Assembly (NCBI GenBank): GCA_036503065.1
Contig: DASXXM010000323.1
Coordinates: 1 to 13,322, forward strand
Source: DATEPR01 sp036503065
GTDB lineage: Bacteria; Actinomycetota; Actinomycetes; Mycobacteriales; Pseudonocardiaceae
Length of the DNA: 13,322 bases
Direction of reading: 5' to 3'
The notes under the pieces were generated by a model that was not told where the DNA came from, did no database searches, and was given only the letters and a program-made list of their open reading frames with translations. Both the position numbers and the translations under genes were made by a program. Position 1 is the stretch's first letter, and every line of letters begins with the position of its first letter. This document shows, one piece after another, positions 1-6,602 of the stretch.

Positions 1-650
1 GCCCGCCACATCGGCCGGTATCCGTCGTCCCGCCGGGCGATCTGCCACGCCGCGATACCAACGAGAAACGTTGCCGCCACGGCGAAACAGCCGGCGATGG
101 TGTGCGGCAGCGCGGCCAGCAGCGTCGGATTGGTCAGCACGGCCCCGATCGACGTCAGCCGCGGCTTGCCGTCGACCAGCGCCACGCCGACCGGGTGCTG
201 CATCCAGGAGTTCGCGACCAGGATGAAGTACGCCGACACCACACTGGCCAACGAGAACGCCCACACGCAGCCAAGATGCACCCGGCGCGGCAGCCGGTCC
301 CAACCGAAGATCCACAGGCCGAGGAACGTGGACTCGACGAAGAACGCGACCAGGCCCTCCATCGCCAGCGGCGGCCCGAACACGTTGCCGACGAACCGCG
401 AGTACGCGCTCCAGTTCATGCCGAACTGGAACTCCTGCACCAGCCCGGTGACCACGCCCATGGCGAAGTTGATCAACAGCAGCTTGCCCCAGAACTTCGT
501 CATGGCAAGGTATTTCCGGTCACCCGTGCGGACCCACGCGGTCTGCATGACGGCGACCAGGATCGACAGGCCGATGGTCAGCGGTACCATGAGGAAGTGG
601 TAGACCGTGGTGATCCCGAACTGCCACCTCGCGATGCCGAGTACGTCCAC
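1..650 (-). CDS. cydA: Cytochrome bd quinol oxidase subunit I (partial, 3' part beyond window)
   Basis: The first 216 codons of CydA, the quinol-oxidising, haem-bearing subunit of the membrane terminal oxidase that reduces O2 to water at low oxygen. Reading leftward from GTG at 650 gives MDVLGIARWQFGITTVYHF, the usual CydA N-terminus. His18 corresponds to the conserved haem ligand His19 of E. coli. Glu98 (AMEGL) and Glu106 (FVES) match the conserved E99/E107 pair of helix III. His183 (PHTIAG) matches the haem b558 ligand His186. Several hydrophobic helices are visible (about 13-35, 55-72, 95-116, 126-147, 180-203). The Q-loop and the Met ligand would lie beyond the window. The GTG start is supported by AGGA about 8 bases upstream and by homology at residue 1. 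cydB is expected next but is off the window. A DosR-like palindrome about 60 bases upstream suggests hypoxic control. The assignment is secure. Confidence 0.96.
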   Translation of the reverse strand, partial: MDVLGIARWQFGITTVYHFLMVPLTIGLSILVAVMQTAWVRTGDRKYLAMTKFWGKLLLINFAMGVVTGLVQEFQFGMNWSAYSRFVGNVFGPPLAMEGLVAFFVESTFLGLWIFGWDRLPRRVHLGCVWAFSLASVVSAYFILVANSWMQHPVGVALVDGKPRLTSIGAVLTNPTLLAALPHTIAGCFAVAATFLVGIAAWQIARRDDGYRPMWR

Positions 651-706
651 AACACAATCCTGCGACCAGGAACGGCGGCCCGCCACCGGAATCGGTCCCG
701 CACCAA

Positions 707-722
707 CGGGACCTAGGTCCCG
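707..722. promoter_or_regulatory. Perfect 16-bp palindrome, DosR/DevR-like box upstream of cydA
   Basis: CGGGACCTAGGTCCCG is a perfect palindrome centred at 714/715, about 65 bases upstream of the cydA start. Laid over the 20-base mycobacterial DosR consensus TTSGGGACTWWAGTCCCSAA, positions 705-724 match 15 of 20, including both GGGAC/GTCCC cores. Further GGTCCCG half-sites occur at 694-700 (which pairs with 707-713 as a 7-bp stem with a 6-base loop) and at 783-789. DosR-type regulators induce hypoxia genes, which suits cytochrome bd. It is not a Rex site (no TGTGA/TCACA arms). The palindrome is seen; the regulator is inferred. Confidence 0.5.
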
Positions 723-840
723 ATCCGGGTCTCGATCTCACTCGATTAGGTGATCATGGGCGAATCCGGGATCAAATCACCCGGTCCCGTTCGTTAAGCG
801 ATAAAGCAAAACAGTCCCCCGCTCGCGACCAGCCCTGACG

Positions 841-872
841 CCCGCGACCGAGCAGACCCGCGACCGAGCAGA
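841..872. repeat. Perfect tandem duplication of a 16-base unit
   Basis: CCCGCGACCGAGCAGA occurs at 841-856 and again at 857-872 without a mismatch. It lies about 40 bases past the IclR stop codon, in non-coding DNA. It may be a simple slippage duplication. No function can be assigned. Confidence 0.8.
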
Positions 873-910
873 ACGGAGAGAGCCCGAGACCCGCCGAACG
901 GAGGTCTTGA

Positions 911-1612
911 TCAGGACAAGGCGGCAGTCAGGTCGGCGGCGGCCCGCACCACGCGGGGACCGATGACCGAGTCGTCCAGTTTGGCCAGTGAGATGACGCC
1001 GACGCTGGCCCGCAGTTCCGGCACGCCGCGTACCGGGGCGGACACGCCGTAGGCGCCGGACTGCAACTCGCCGGACGAGTAGACCCAGGCCGGGCCGTTG
1101 AGCGGCAACGTGATCGCCCGGCCGGCCGCGCCGCGTTGCACCGGGTGCCGGGCGCCCACCCGGTAGGCCACGTGGTACGCCGTCCAGGACGGTTCCACCA
1201 CGGCCACCGCCTGGGCCGCGTCGCCGTCGGCCACGGTCAGGTGCGCGGTGGCGCCGACCTCCTCGGCCAGCGAGCGCAACACCGGCATGGCCACCATCCG
1301 CAGTTGCGGCAGCACCCGCGCGGCCAGCCGAAGCATGCCGAGGCCAAGGCGGACCCGAGAGCCCTCGCGACGCACCAGGCCACGCTCCACCAGCGGTACG
1401 AGCAGCCGGTACACGGCGGCCCTGCTGGCCCCGATGGCCACCGCGAGATCGCTGATCGTGGGCGCCTCGGACTCCCAGTCGGCCACCGCCTGGAGCACGG
1501 CGAGGCCACGCTCCAGGGTCAGCGAGCTCTCCTTGCCGGCCCGGGACGCGGCCGTGCTCGGCCGGGCGACCTGGCCCAGCCGCGCGGCGCCCACCGAGCG
1601 GGGCGTCACCAC
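911..1612 (-). CDS. IclR-family transcriptional regulator
   Basis: A 233-residue protein. Residues about 30-90 form the IclR winged helix-turn-helix: SLTLERGLAVLQAV, then TISDLAVAIGASRAAVYRL as helix-turn-helix, then VERGLVRR leading into the wing. Residues about 95-233 are the IclR effector-binding domain, here on the short side and ending soon after the GPRVVRAAADLTAAL helix. It is the last gene of the leftward operon, 36 bases after the fumarylacetoacetase stop. It therefore most likely controls homogentisate catabolism, binding an aromatic intermediate and an operator in the hmgA divergent region. The GTG at 1612 has GGGACGAG upstream; a second GTG follows immediately at 1609. Family assignment is secure; target and ligand are inferred from position. 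Confidence 0.92.
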   Translation of the reverse strand: MVTPRSVGAARLGQVARPSTAASRAGKESSLTLERGLAVLQAVADWESEAPTISDLAVAIGASRAAVYRLLVPLVERGLVRREGSRVRLGLGMLRLAARVLPQLRMVAMPVLRSLAEEVGATAHLTVADGDAAQAVAVVEPSWTAYHVAYRVGARHPVQRGAAGRAITLPLNGPAWVYSSGELQSGAYGVSAPVRGVPELRASVGVISLAKLDDSVIGPRVVRAAADLTAALS

Positions 1613-1648
1613 CGCGCTCGTCCCGCCCGCCGGCCGGCCAGCACGGGG

Positions 1649-2857
1649 TTACCCCCGGCCCGGCGCGTCTGCGGGCAGGACCATGCCGGCGACCTCGGCG
1701 AGGCCGACCCGGCACCCGTCCGGGCCGGGCGCGCTGCCGGTGATCGCCACAGTATCCCCATCCTGCAGAAATGTCCGCTTCGACCCGTCGTCCAGGGTCA
1801 GCGGCTCGGTGCCGCCCCAGGTCAGTTCCAGGAAGCTACCCCGCTGCCCCGGTTGTGGGCCAGACACCGTGCCGGAGGCGAACAGGTCACCGGGGCGCAC
1901 GGTGGCCCCGTTGACCGTCATGTGGGCCAACTGCTGCGCGCACGACCAGTTCATCCCGGCAAACGGCGGACGGGACACCACGGTGTCGTTCCAGCGCACC
2001 TCGATGTCGATGTCCAGGCCCCACGGGCGCTCCTCGACCAGGTAGCGCTGCAACGGGTGCGGCGCCGGCGGCACCGCGATCCGTGCCGCCGCGAGCGCGT
2101 CCAGCGGCGTGATCCAGGCCGCGATCGACGTGGCGAACGACTTGCCGAGAAACGGGCCGAGCGGCTGGTACTCCCACGCCTGGATGTCCCGTGCGGACCA
2201 GTCGTTGACCAGCACGACGCCGAACACGTGCTCGGCCACCGCCGACGTGCGCACCCGCGACGCGACCGGCCCGCCGCACACGAAACCGACCTCGGCCTCG
2301 ATGTCCAGCCGGGTGCTCTGCCCGAACTCCACCGCGCTGCCGGTCCAGCGCTGGCCGTTCGGCCGCTCGACGTCGGTGCCGGACACCACGACCGTGCCAG
2401 CCCGGCCGTGGTAACCGACCGGCAGGTGGGTCCAGTTGGGCAGCAGCGGGTCGCCGTCGGGCCGGAAGATCCGGCCGACGTTCTCCGCGTGGTGGCGCGA
2501 CGAGTAGAAGTCCACGTAGTCGCCGACGGTGAAGGGCAGCCTGCTGGTCAGCCGGGCCAGCGGCACGCACTCCGCGCCCCGCGGCCGGGACGGCCGGGCG
2601 AGGAGTTCGGACAGGCGGTCACGCAGTTCGCGCCAGGTGGACCGGGAGGTGGCCAGCAGCGGGTCCAGTGAGTCGGCGGCGACCAGTTCGGCCAGGCGTG
2701 GGCCAAGGGTGTCGGCCAGCGCGCGCAGCGGCAGTGCGTGGTCGCCGACCCGGACCGCCACGTTCGGGCCGTCGCCGGTGTCGATCACGCCGTAGGGCAG
2801 CGTCTGCGGCCCGAACGGATAGTCCACCGCGAACCGGTCGTCCTCGATCCAACTCAT
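1649..2857 (-). CDS. fahA: Fumarylacetoacetase (fumarylacetoacetate hydrolase)
   Basis: A 402-residue cytosolic hydrolase that splits fumarylacetoacetate into fumarate and acetoacetate, the last step of tyrosine/homogentisate breakdown. The N-terminal SH3-like domain (about 1-105) precedes the catalytic FAH fold. Conserved residues of the mouse enzyme are present: DYVDFYSSRHHAENVGRIFR at 113-132 supplies metal-ligand Asp116 and general-base His123; DIEAEVGF supplies Glu187 and Glu189; VNDWSARD supplies Asp219; GKSFATSIAAW supplies Lys239. LPVGYHGRAG at 145-154 is also typical. Length fits the long FAH class rather than the ~280-residue FAHD1 type. The ATG at 2857 has a purine-rich GGGGACGGACAG stretch upstream. 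It lies 36 bases after the uncharacterised upstream gene and 36 before the IclR gene, so the three are probably co-transcribed. Confidence 0.96.
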   Translation of the reverse strand: MSWIEDDRFAVDYPFGPQTLPYGVIDTGDGPNVAVRVGDHALPLRALADTLGPRLAELVAADSLDPLLATSRSTWRELRDRLSELLARPSRPRGAECVPLARLTSRLPFTVGDYVDFYSSRHHAENVGRIFRPDGDPLLPNWTHLPVGYHGRAGTVVVSGTDVERPNGQRWTGSAVEFGQSTRLDIEAEVGFVCGGPVASRVRTSAVAEHVFGVVLVNDWSARDIQAWEYQPLGPFLGKSFATSIAAWITPLDALAAARIAVPPAPHPLQRYLVEERPWGLDIDIEVRWNDTVVSRPPFAGMNWSCAQQLAHMTVNGATVRPGDLFASGTVSGPQPGQRGSFLELTWGGTEPLTLDDGSKRTFLQDGDTVAITGSAPGPDGCRVGLAEVAGMVLPADAPGRG

Positions 2858-2893
2858 GAACTGTCCGTCCCCTGTCTGCGGCGGGCTCCTTGG

Positions 2894-3760
2894 TTACAAC
2901 AGGCCGAGTGCTTCCAGGTCGGCCACCGGTTCGGCAAGTGAACAGGAACCGTACGACGCGAACACGCCCCGCACGGCACGGGCCGCGTCGTCGGACAGCG
3001 CGGCGGCCTCCGCGGCGAGTGCCGGGCCGTCCTCGCTGGCCAGTGCCGCGCGCACGTCGTCGCCGGACAGCGCGCGACCGGTGGCGACCAGGAGGTTGAG
3101 GAAGCCGTGGTGGTGGAAGCCGGTCTTCGGATCGGTGTGCCGGACCGCGTTGTGCAGGCCCGCGGTCGCCTTGAACGACGTGCCGGAGCCGGCCAGCACG
3201 GCAAGGAAGTCGGCGATGTGGTCCACGGTGGGGAAGGTCTCCACGGCCTGGCCGCCGCAGCGCAGCTTGGGCCAGTAGCCGCGGTCGGCCACCCGGCGCA
3301 CGCCGGCCAGCCAGTCCGGGCCGCCCCGGCGCGGCTCGATCACGCGGATGGCGTCCTCGGGCACGAACTCGTCCACCCGCTCCAGCCACACCTCGTCCAC
3401 GTCCGACGGCGCCGGCATCTCGACCATCCGCAGCGCCAGCAGCTCCGACCGCGACTCGACGATGGACACGGCCTTGGGCAGCCCGCCCAACCCGGTGTCC
3501 ACCACCAGCGACAGGCCGACCGGCTTGGCCGGTCTCGCCTTGATCAGCTCGGTGATCAGCTCCGGCAGCCGGGACGCGGTACACAGGAACAGACCCAGCA
3601 CACCGGCCCGCTCGCCGGCACGTCCGGCGAGGTGGCCACGGACCGCGTCCGGCATCGCCGCGTTGCCTGGCGGGAACAACGCCGCGTCGTCCACCAGCCG
3701 CGCCAACAGGGGCGGAGTACCAAAGGAACCCGACGCACGGAGCTCGGCAGCGCTTGACAC
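2894..3760 (-). CDS. Uncharacterised beta/alpha-barrel-like protein of the homogentisate locus
   Basis: About 288 residues. I recognise no characterised enzyme. Landmarks counted from this start: DDAALFPPGNA near 25-35, GYWPKLRCGG near 161-170, FKATAGLHNAVRH near 196-208 with Lys197, HHHGFLN near 216-222, and GVFASYGSCSLAEP near 265-278. Alternating short strands and helices, with a Lys at a strand end (KATAGLH), suggest a (beta/alpha)-barrel, but that is inference. It is the first gene of the operon with fahA, divergent from hmgA, so a role in homogentisate breakdown is likely. The start is uncertain. GTG 3760 has TAGCGT 7 bases upstream, fitting a leaderless transcript; GTG 3769 is an alternative. 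ATG 3829 would overlap the hmgA start and place the operator-like repeat inside the gene, so I reject it. Confidence 0.8.
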   Translation of the reverse strand: MSSAAELRASGSFGTPPLLARLVDDAALFPPGNAAMPDAVRGHLAGRAGERAGVLGLFLCTASRLPELITELIKARPAKPVGLSLVVDTGLGGLPKAVSIVESRSELLALRMVEMPAPSDVDEVWLERVDEFVPEDAIRVIEPRRGGPDWLAGVRRVADRGYWPKLRCGGQAVETFPTVDHIADFLAVLAGSGTSFKATAGLHNAVRHTDPKTGFHHHGFLNLLVATGRALSGDDVRAALASEDGPALAAEAAALSDDAARAVRGVFASYGSCSLAEPVADLEALGLL

Positions 3761-3788
3761 GAGTGACACGCTAATGGTGTCAGACAAT

Positions 3789-3804
3789 CGAACAAAATTG
3801 TTCG
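3789..3804. promoter_or_regulatory. Operator-like inverted repeat in the hmgA divergent promoter region
   Basis: CGAACAA-AA-TTGTTCG: perfect 7-base arms around a 2-base spacer, in an AT-rich patch that stands out from the surrounding high-GC DNA. It lies 24 bases before the hmgA ATG and 29 bases before the GTG of the opposite operon, so one bound regulator could control both directions. The IclR protein encoded at the end of the leftward operon is the obvious candidate. TTGTTC within it also sits 16 bases from TAGCGT on the minus strand, consistent with overlap of a weak -35 element. The repeat is seen; the regulator is inferred. Confidence 0.6.
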
Positions 3805-3827
3805 CCCACCGAACGCATGAGGACGCC

Positions 3828-5024
3828 ATGCCGTACTACCGCAGCGTCGGGGAGATACCCCGAAAGCGACACACCCAGTTCCGCGATCCGGACGGCCGCC
3901 TCTACGCGGAGGAGCTCATGGGCGTCGAGGGCTTCTCGTCCGACTCGGCCCTGCTCTACCACCGCCACCTGCCGACGGCGATCGTCGACGCGGTCGCCGT
4001 GGACGACGCCGACCTGGGCGAACGTGCCACCGTGGCCAACCATCCGCTCAAGCCCCGGCACTTCAGGGCGCCCGAGCTGAAGTGGGAGTCGCCGTCGGAC
4101 GTGGACGCGGTGCGCGGCCGCCGCCTGCTGTTCGCCAACCCCGACGTGGCGATCTGCTACGTCGCCGCGACCACCCCGAGCCCGCTCTACCGCAACGCCG
4201 CCGGCGACGAGCTGCTGTACGTGCAGGGCGGCGCCGGTGTCGTGGAGACGGTCTACGGCGCGCTGACCGTCGGTGACGGCGACTACGTGGTCCTCCCCAC
4301 ATCGTGTACCTACCGGGTGGTGCCAACGGGCGGTGACCCACTGCGGATGCTGGTGCTGGAGGCGACCGGCCACATCGGCCCGCCGCGCCGCTACCTGGCG
4401 ACCAAGGGCCAGTTCCTGGAGCACTCGCCGTACTGCGAACGCGACCAGCGCGGCCCCACGTCGCCGCTGACGGTCGAGGCGACGGACGTCGACGTGTACG
4501 TGCGGCACCGGGCAGGCGTGACCCGCTACACGTACGCCAACCACCCGTTCGACGTGGTCGGCTGGGACGGCTGCCTGTACCCGTGGGCGTTCAACATCCG
4601 CGACTTCGAGCCGATCACCGGCCGGGTGCACCAGCCGCCGCCGGTGCACCAGACGTTCGAGGGACCCAACTTCGTGGTGTGCTCGTTCTGCCCGCGCAAG
4701 GTGGACTACCACCCGCTGGCCGTGCCCGTGCCGTACAACCACGCCAACGTGGACTCCGACGAGCTGCTGTTCTACGTCGGCGGCAACTACGAGGCGCGGA
4801 AGGGCTCCGGCATCGGACTCGGCTCGCTGTCGCTGCACCCGTCCGGCTTCACCCACGGCCCCCAGCCGGGCGCGGTGGAGGCGGCCATCGGGGTGGACTA
4901 CTTCGACGAGACCGCCGTCATGGTCGACACGTTCCGCCCACTCACGCTCGGCGAGGCGGCAACGGCCTGCGAGGACCCGCGCTACGCCTGGAGTTGGGCG
5001 AAACGCGGCCCGGACCGGACCTGA
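3828..5024 (+). CDS. hmgA: Homogentisate 1,2-dioxygenase
   Basis: A 398-residue non-haem Fe(II) dioxygenase opening the ring of homogentisate to 4-maleylacetoacetate in tyrosine/phenylalanine catabolism. It has a cupin-type fold. The iron ligands appear as His305 and Glu312 in YNHANVDSDELLF and His343 in SGFTHGPQPG, corresponding to human H335, E341 and H371. The His-Glu spacing is 7 rather than 6, as in the shorter bacterial form. FEGPNFVVCSFCPRKVDYHP at 277-296 and DGCLYPWAFNIRDFEP at 247-262 are further family landmarks. The ATG at 3828 is preceded by GAGGA with a 5-7 base gap. The frame is open further upstream, but that stretch is antisense to the divergent gene. It reads divergently from the operon holding fahA and an IclR gene, forming one catabolic locus. 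Confidence 0.95.
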   Translation: MPYYRSVGEIPRKRHTQFRDPDGRLYAEELMGVEGFSSDSALLYHRHLPTAIVDAVAVDDADLGERATVANHPLKPRHFRAPELKWESPSDVDAVRGRRLLFANPDVAICYVAATTPSPLYRNAAGDELLYVQGGAGVVETVYGALTVGDGDYVVLPTSCTYRVVPTGGDPLRMLVLEATGHIGPPRRYLATKGQFLEHSPYCERDQRGPTSPLTVEATDVDVYVRHRAGVTRYTYANHPFDVVGWDGCLYPWAFNIRDFEPITGRVHQPPPVHQTFEGPNFVVCSFCPRKVDYHPLAVPVPYNHANVDSDELLFYVGGNYEARKGSGIGLGSLSLHPSGFTHGPQPGAVEAAIGVDYFDETAVMVDTFRPLTLGEAATACEDPRYAWSWAKRGPDRT

Positions 5025-5180
5025 CACACACATTGTCCAGTATTTGTCACCGCTGGCCGGTAATTGACCGTATTCGAACCGGCCCCGGCGCGGCATTGTC
5101 GGATGGCGTAACGAATAATGGGAGCCGCACGACCACCTCGTGTGTCCCCCATCGTTCGTTGAGTCCATCCAGGAGCGACA
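5025..5180. promoter_or_regulatory. Intergenic region with the promoter of the kinase/VWA/phosphatase operon
   Basis: A 156-base gap after hmgA, locally AT-richer. It must hold the promoter of the five-gene operon, but no convincing -35/-10 pair is visible; TTGTCG (5096) and TAATGG (5116) are only 14 bases apart. GGCCGGT (5055-5061) and ACCGGCC (5078-5084) form a 7-base inverted repeat around a 16-base AT-rich spacer, possibly an operator or part of the hmgA terminator. CATTGTC occurs at 5031-5037 and 5094-5100. No clear U-tailed terminator is seen. Confidence 0.45.
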
Positions 5181-6602
5181 TTGAGCAGCCCCGGCCCGGC
5201 GGTTCCTGTGGTCGAGCGTCACAAACTGGGCACGCTCCGCAATAGACTGGGTACCGGCGGCCAGGCCGTGGTATACGACCTGCCCGGATTCCACTTACCG
5301 GGCAGTACGGAGCCGCTCGTTTACAAGGAGTACAAGGCCGCCAACGGGGTGCCGGCCAACCTCACCCAGGTACTCGGGGTTCGGCAGCGCCTCGATGCCC
5401 AGCGCCGCAAGAGACTCGACGCCATCGCGGTCTGGCCACTCGCGATCGTCGTGGCCAACGGGGCACAGTGCGGCGTGCTGATGCGCCGCATTCCCGACGT
5501 GTTCTTCGACGATGTCCGCCTAATCGGCACCGGCGGCACCGAGAAAACGGTCCGCGAAGTACAGAATCTGTTCATCCCGCCGCAGCGGGCGGCCCAGTTG
5601 GGTCGGCCGGTACCCACCACAGAACAGCGCATCGAGATCTGCCGCGACTTCGCCGCCGCATTGACGTTCTATCACGACGAACTGTCCGTGGTGTTCGGCG
5701 ACATCAACGCGATGAACGAGTTGTTCCGGCTGGACGGCGACTCCCGGGTGCTGTTCCTCGACTGTGACGGCGTGCGGCTGAAAACCGGCACCACACCGAC
5801 CGCGACCCAACTCAACGCACCGGACTGGGAACCGCCGGAACGCGGCATCCTGACCAGAGCCACCGACCTCTACAAACTGGGACTGTTCATCCTGCGCTGC
5901 CTGACCCCGGCCGCGGGGGCGTCGGTCCGGCGGGACCCGGCCGCCGCCGCGGGCGTGCTGGACTCGCACTGCCTGACCCTGCTGCGCCGCAGTCTCGGCG
6001 CCAACCCGCTGGACCGGCCGATCGCCGGTGAGTGGTGGATCGGCCTGAGCCGGATGCTCGGCGAGCCCGTCGCGCCGCCGACGCTCACCGACGCCCGGCC
6101 GGACCGGCCGTTCGTCCTGGCAGGAGCGGAACTGGCGGTGTCGTGGGCCGCGACCGACGCCGTCACCGTCGAGGTGACCGCGGGCCACCACACGGTGACC
6201 GTGGACGGCGTCGGCGGTAGCGGCACCGTCCGGGTTCCGCTGCACGAATCCGGGCTGGTCCGGGTACGCGCGATCAACCAGCTGGGCGAGGACAGCCGGG
6301 TGGTCGGGCCGGTCGCCGCGGTGCCGCCACCACCGGCCACGGTGCCGCTGCCGGTCGGCATGCCAACGCTGGACCTGCGGACATTGCCGCCGATGGTCGC
6401 GCCGACCGTGCCGCCGGTGCCGCACCTGGACCTGCCCATGATCCCGCTCGACTTCGGCGCCCTGGTCGGCGCCGGCAACACCGGGCACACAAGTTGGCCG
6501 GCGCTCGACTCGGCGGACTGTCCGCTGGACGTGGTCTCGCTGATGTTCGACGGCCCGGAACTCGCCCCCGGCCTCATTCCTTCCACGAAGGGGACTCGAT
6601 GA
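5181..6602 (+). CDS. YegI/TerY-P-type divergent protein kinase with beta-sandwich and Pro-rich tail
   Basis: A 473-residue protein, first gene of the operon. Residues about 15-295 are a divergent Ser/Thr kinase domain: LGTGGQAVVYDL (23-34) as glycine loop, VYKEY with Lys49 as likely ATP-binding lysine, FGDINAMNE with Asp174 and Asn179 as catalytic-loop equivalents (no HRD histidine), LDCDGV (194-198) in place of DFG, NAPDWEPPE (212-220) as the APE segment, and TDLYKLGLFILRCL. These features fit the YegI/TerY-P kinase group. Residues about 307-382 look like an Ig/FN3-type beta sandwich, followed by a proline-rich segment (381-425) and a short acidic C-terminus. The helix-hairpin-helix tail seen in classical members is not evident. 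No transmembrane segment. The TTG start has AGGAG 5 bases upstream. The stop overlaps the next ATG (ATGA). Confidence 0.85.
   Translation: MSSPGPAVPVVERHKLGTLRNRLGTGGQAVVYDLPGFHLPGSTEPLVYKEYKAANGVPANLTQVLGVRQRLDAQRRKRLDAIAVWPLAIVVANGAQCGVLMRRIPDVFFDDVRLIGTGGTEKTVREVQNLFIPPQRAAQLGRPVPTTEQRIEICRDFAAALTFYHDELSVVFGDINAMNELFRLDGDSRVLFLDCDGVRLKTGTTPTATQLNAPDWEPPERGILTRATDLYKLGLFILRCLTPAAGASVRRDPAAAAGVLDSHCLTLLRRSLGANPLDRPIAGEWWIGLSRMLGEPVAPPTLTDARPDRPFVLAGAELAVSWAATDAVTVEVTAGHHTVTVDGVGGSGTVRVPLHESGLVRVRAINQLGEDSRVVGPVAAVPPPPATVPLPVGMPTLDLRTLPPMVAPTVPPVPHLDLPMIPLDFGALVGAGNTGHTSWPALDSADCPLDVVSLMFDGPELAPGLIPSTKGTR

Larger units (their letters stand above)
651..910. other. 260-base intergenic region between cydA and the IclR gene
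   Basis: No credible coding sequence. It holds the cydA leader with its ribosome-binding site, the DosR-like palindrome, and three GGTCCCG motifs plus one inverted copy. GGTGAT (749-754) and ATCACC (776-781) could pair over a 21-base loop. A 16-base unit is perfectly tandemly duplicated at 841-872. The IclR operon ends here, but no hairpin with a U-run is visible, so its terminator is undefined. Confidence 0.6.

Noticed and set aside
707..722. Rex operator upstream of cydA
   Set aside because: The palindrome lacks the TGTGAA/TTCACA arms of Rex sites; its GGGAC/GTCCC arms fit DosR better.
1136..2671. A 511-codon plus-strand open frame over fahA and the IclR gene
   Set aside because: Opposite strand carries complete FAH and IclR motifs; this product is repetitive His/Arg/Gly-rich.
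3754..3777. TTGACA followed by TAATGG as hmgA promoter
   Set aside because: Only 12 bases separate the hexamers, too short for a sigma-70-type promoter.
3348..3827. Upstream extension of the hmgA frame by 160 codons
   Set aside because: The extension is antisense to the divergent operon gene, and ATG 3828 has a ribosome-binding site and the normal N-terminus.
3780..5294. A 504-codon antisense open frame over hmgA
   Set aside because: HmgA on the other strand has all iron ligands; the antisense product is compositionally biased with no recognisable motif.
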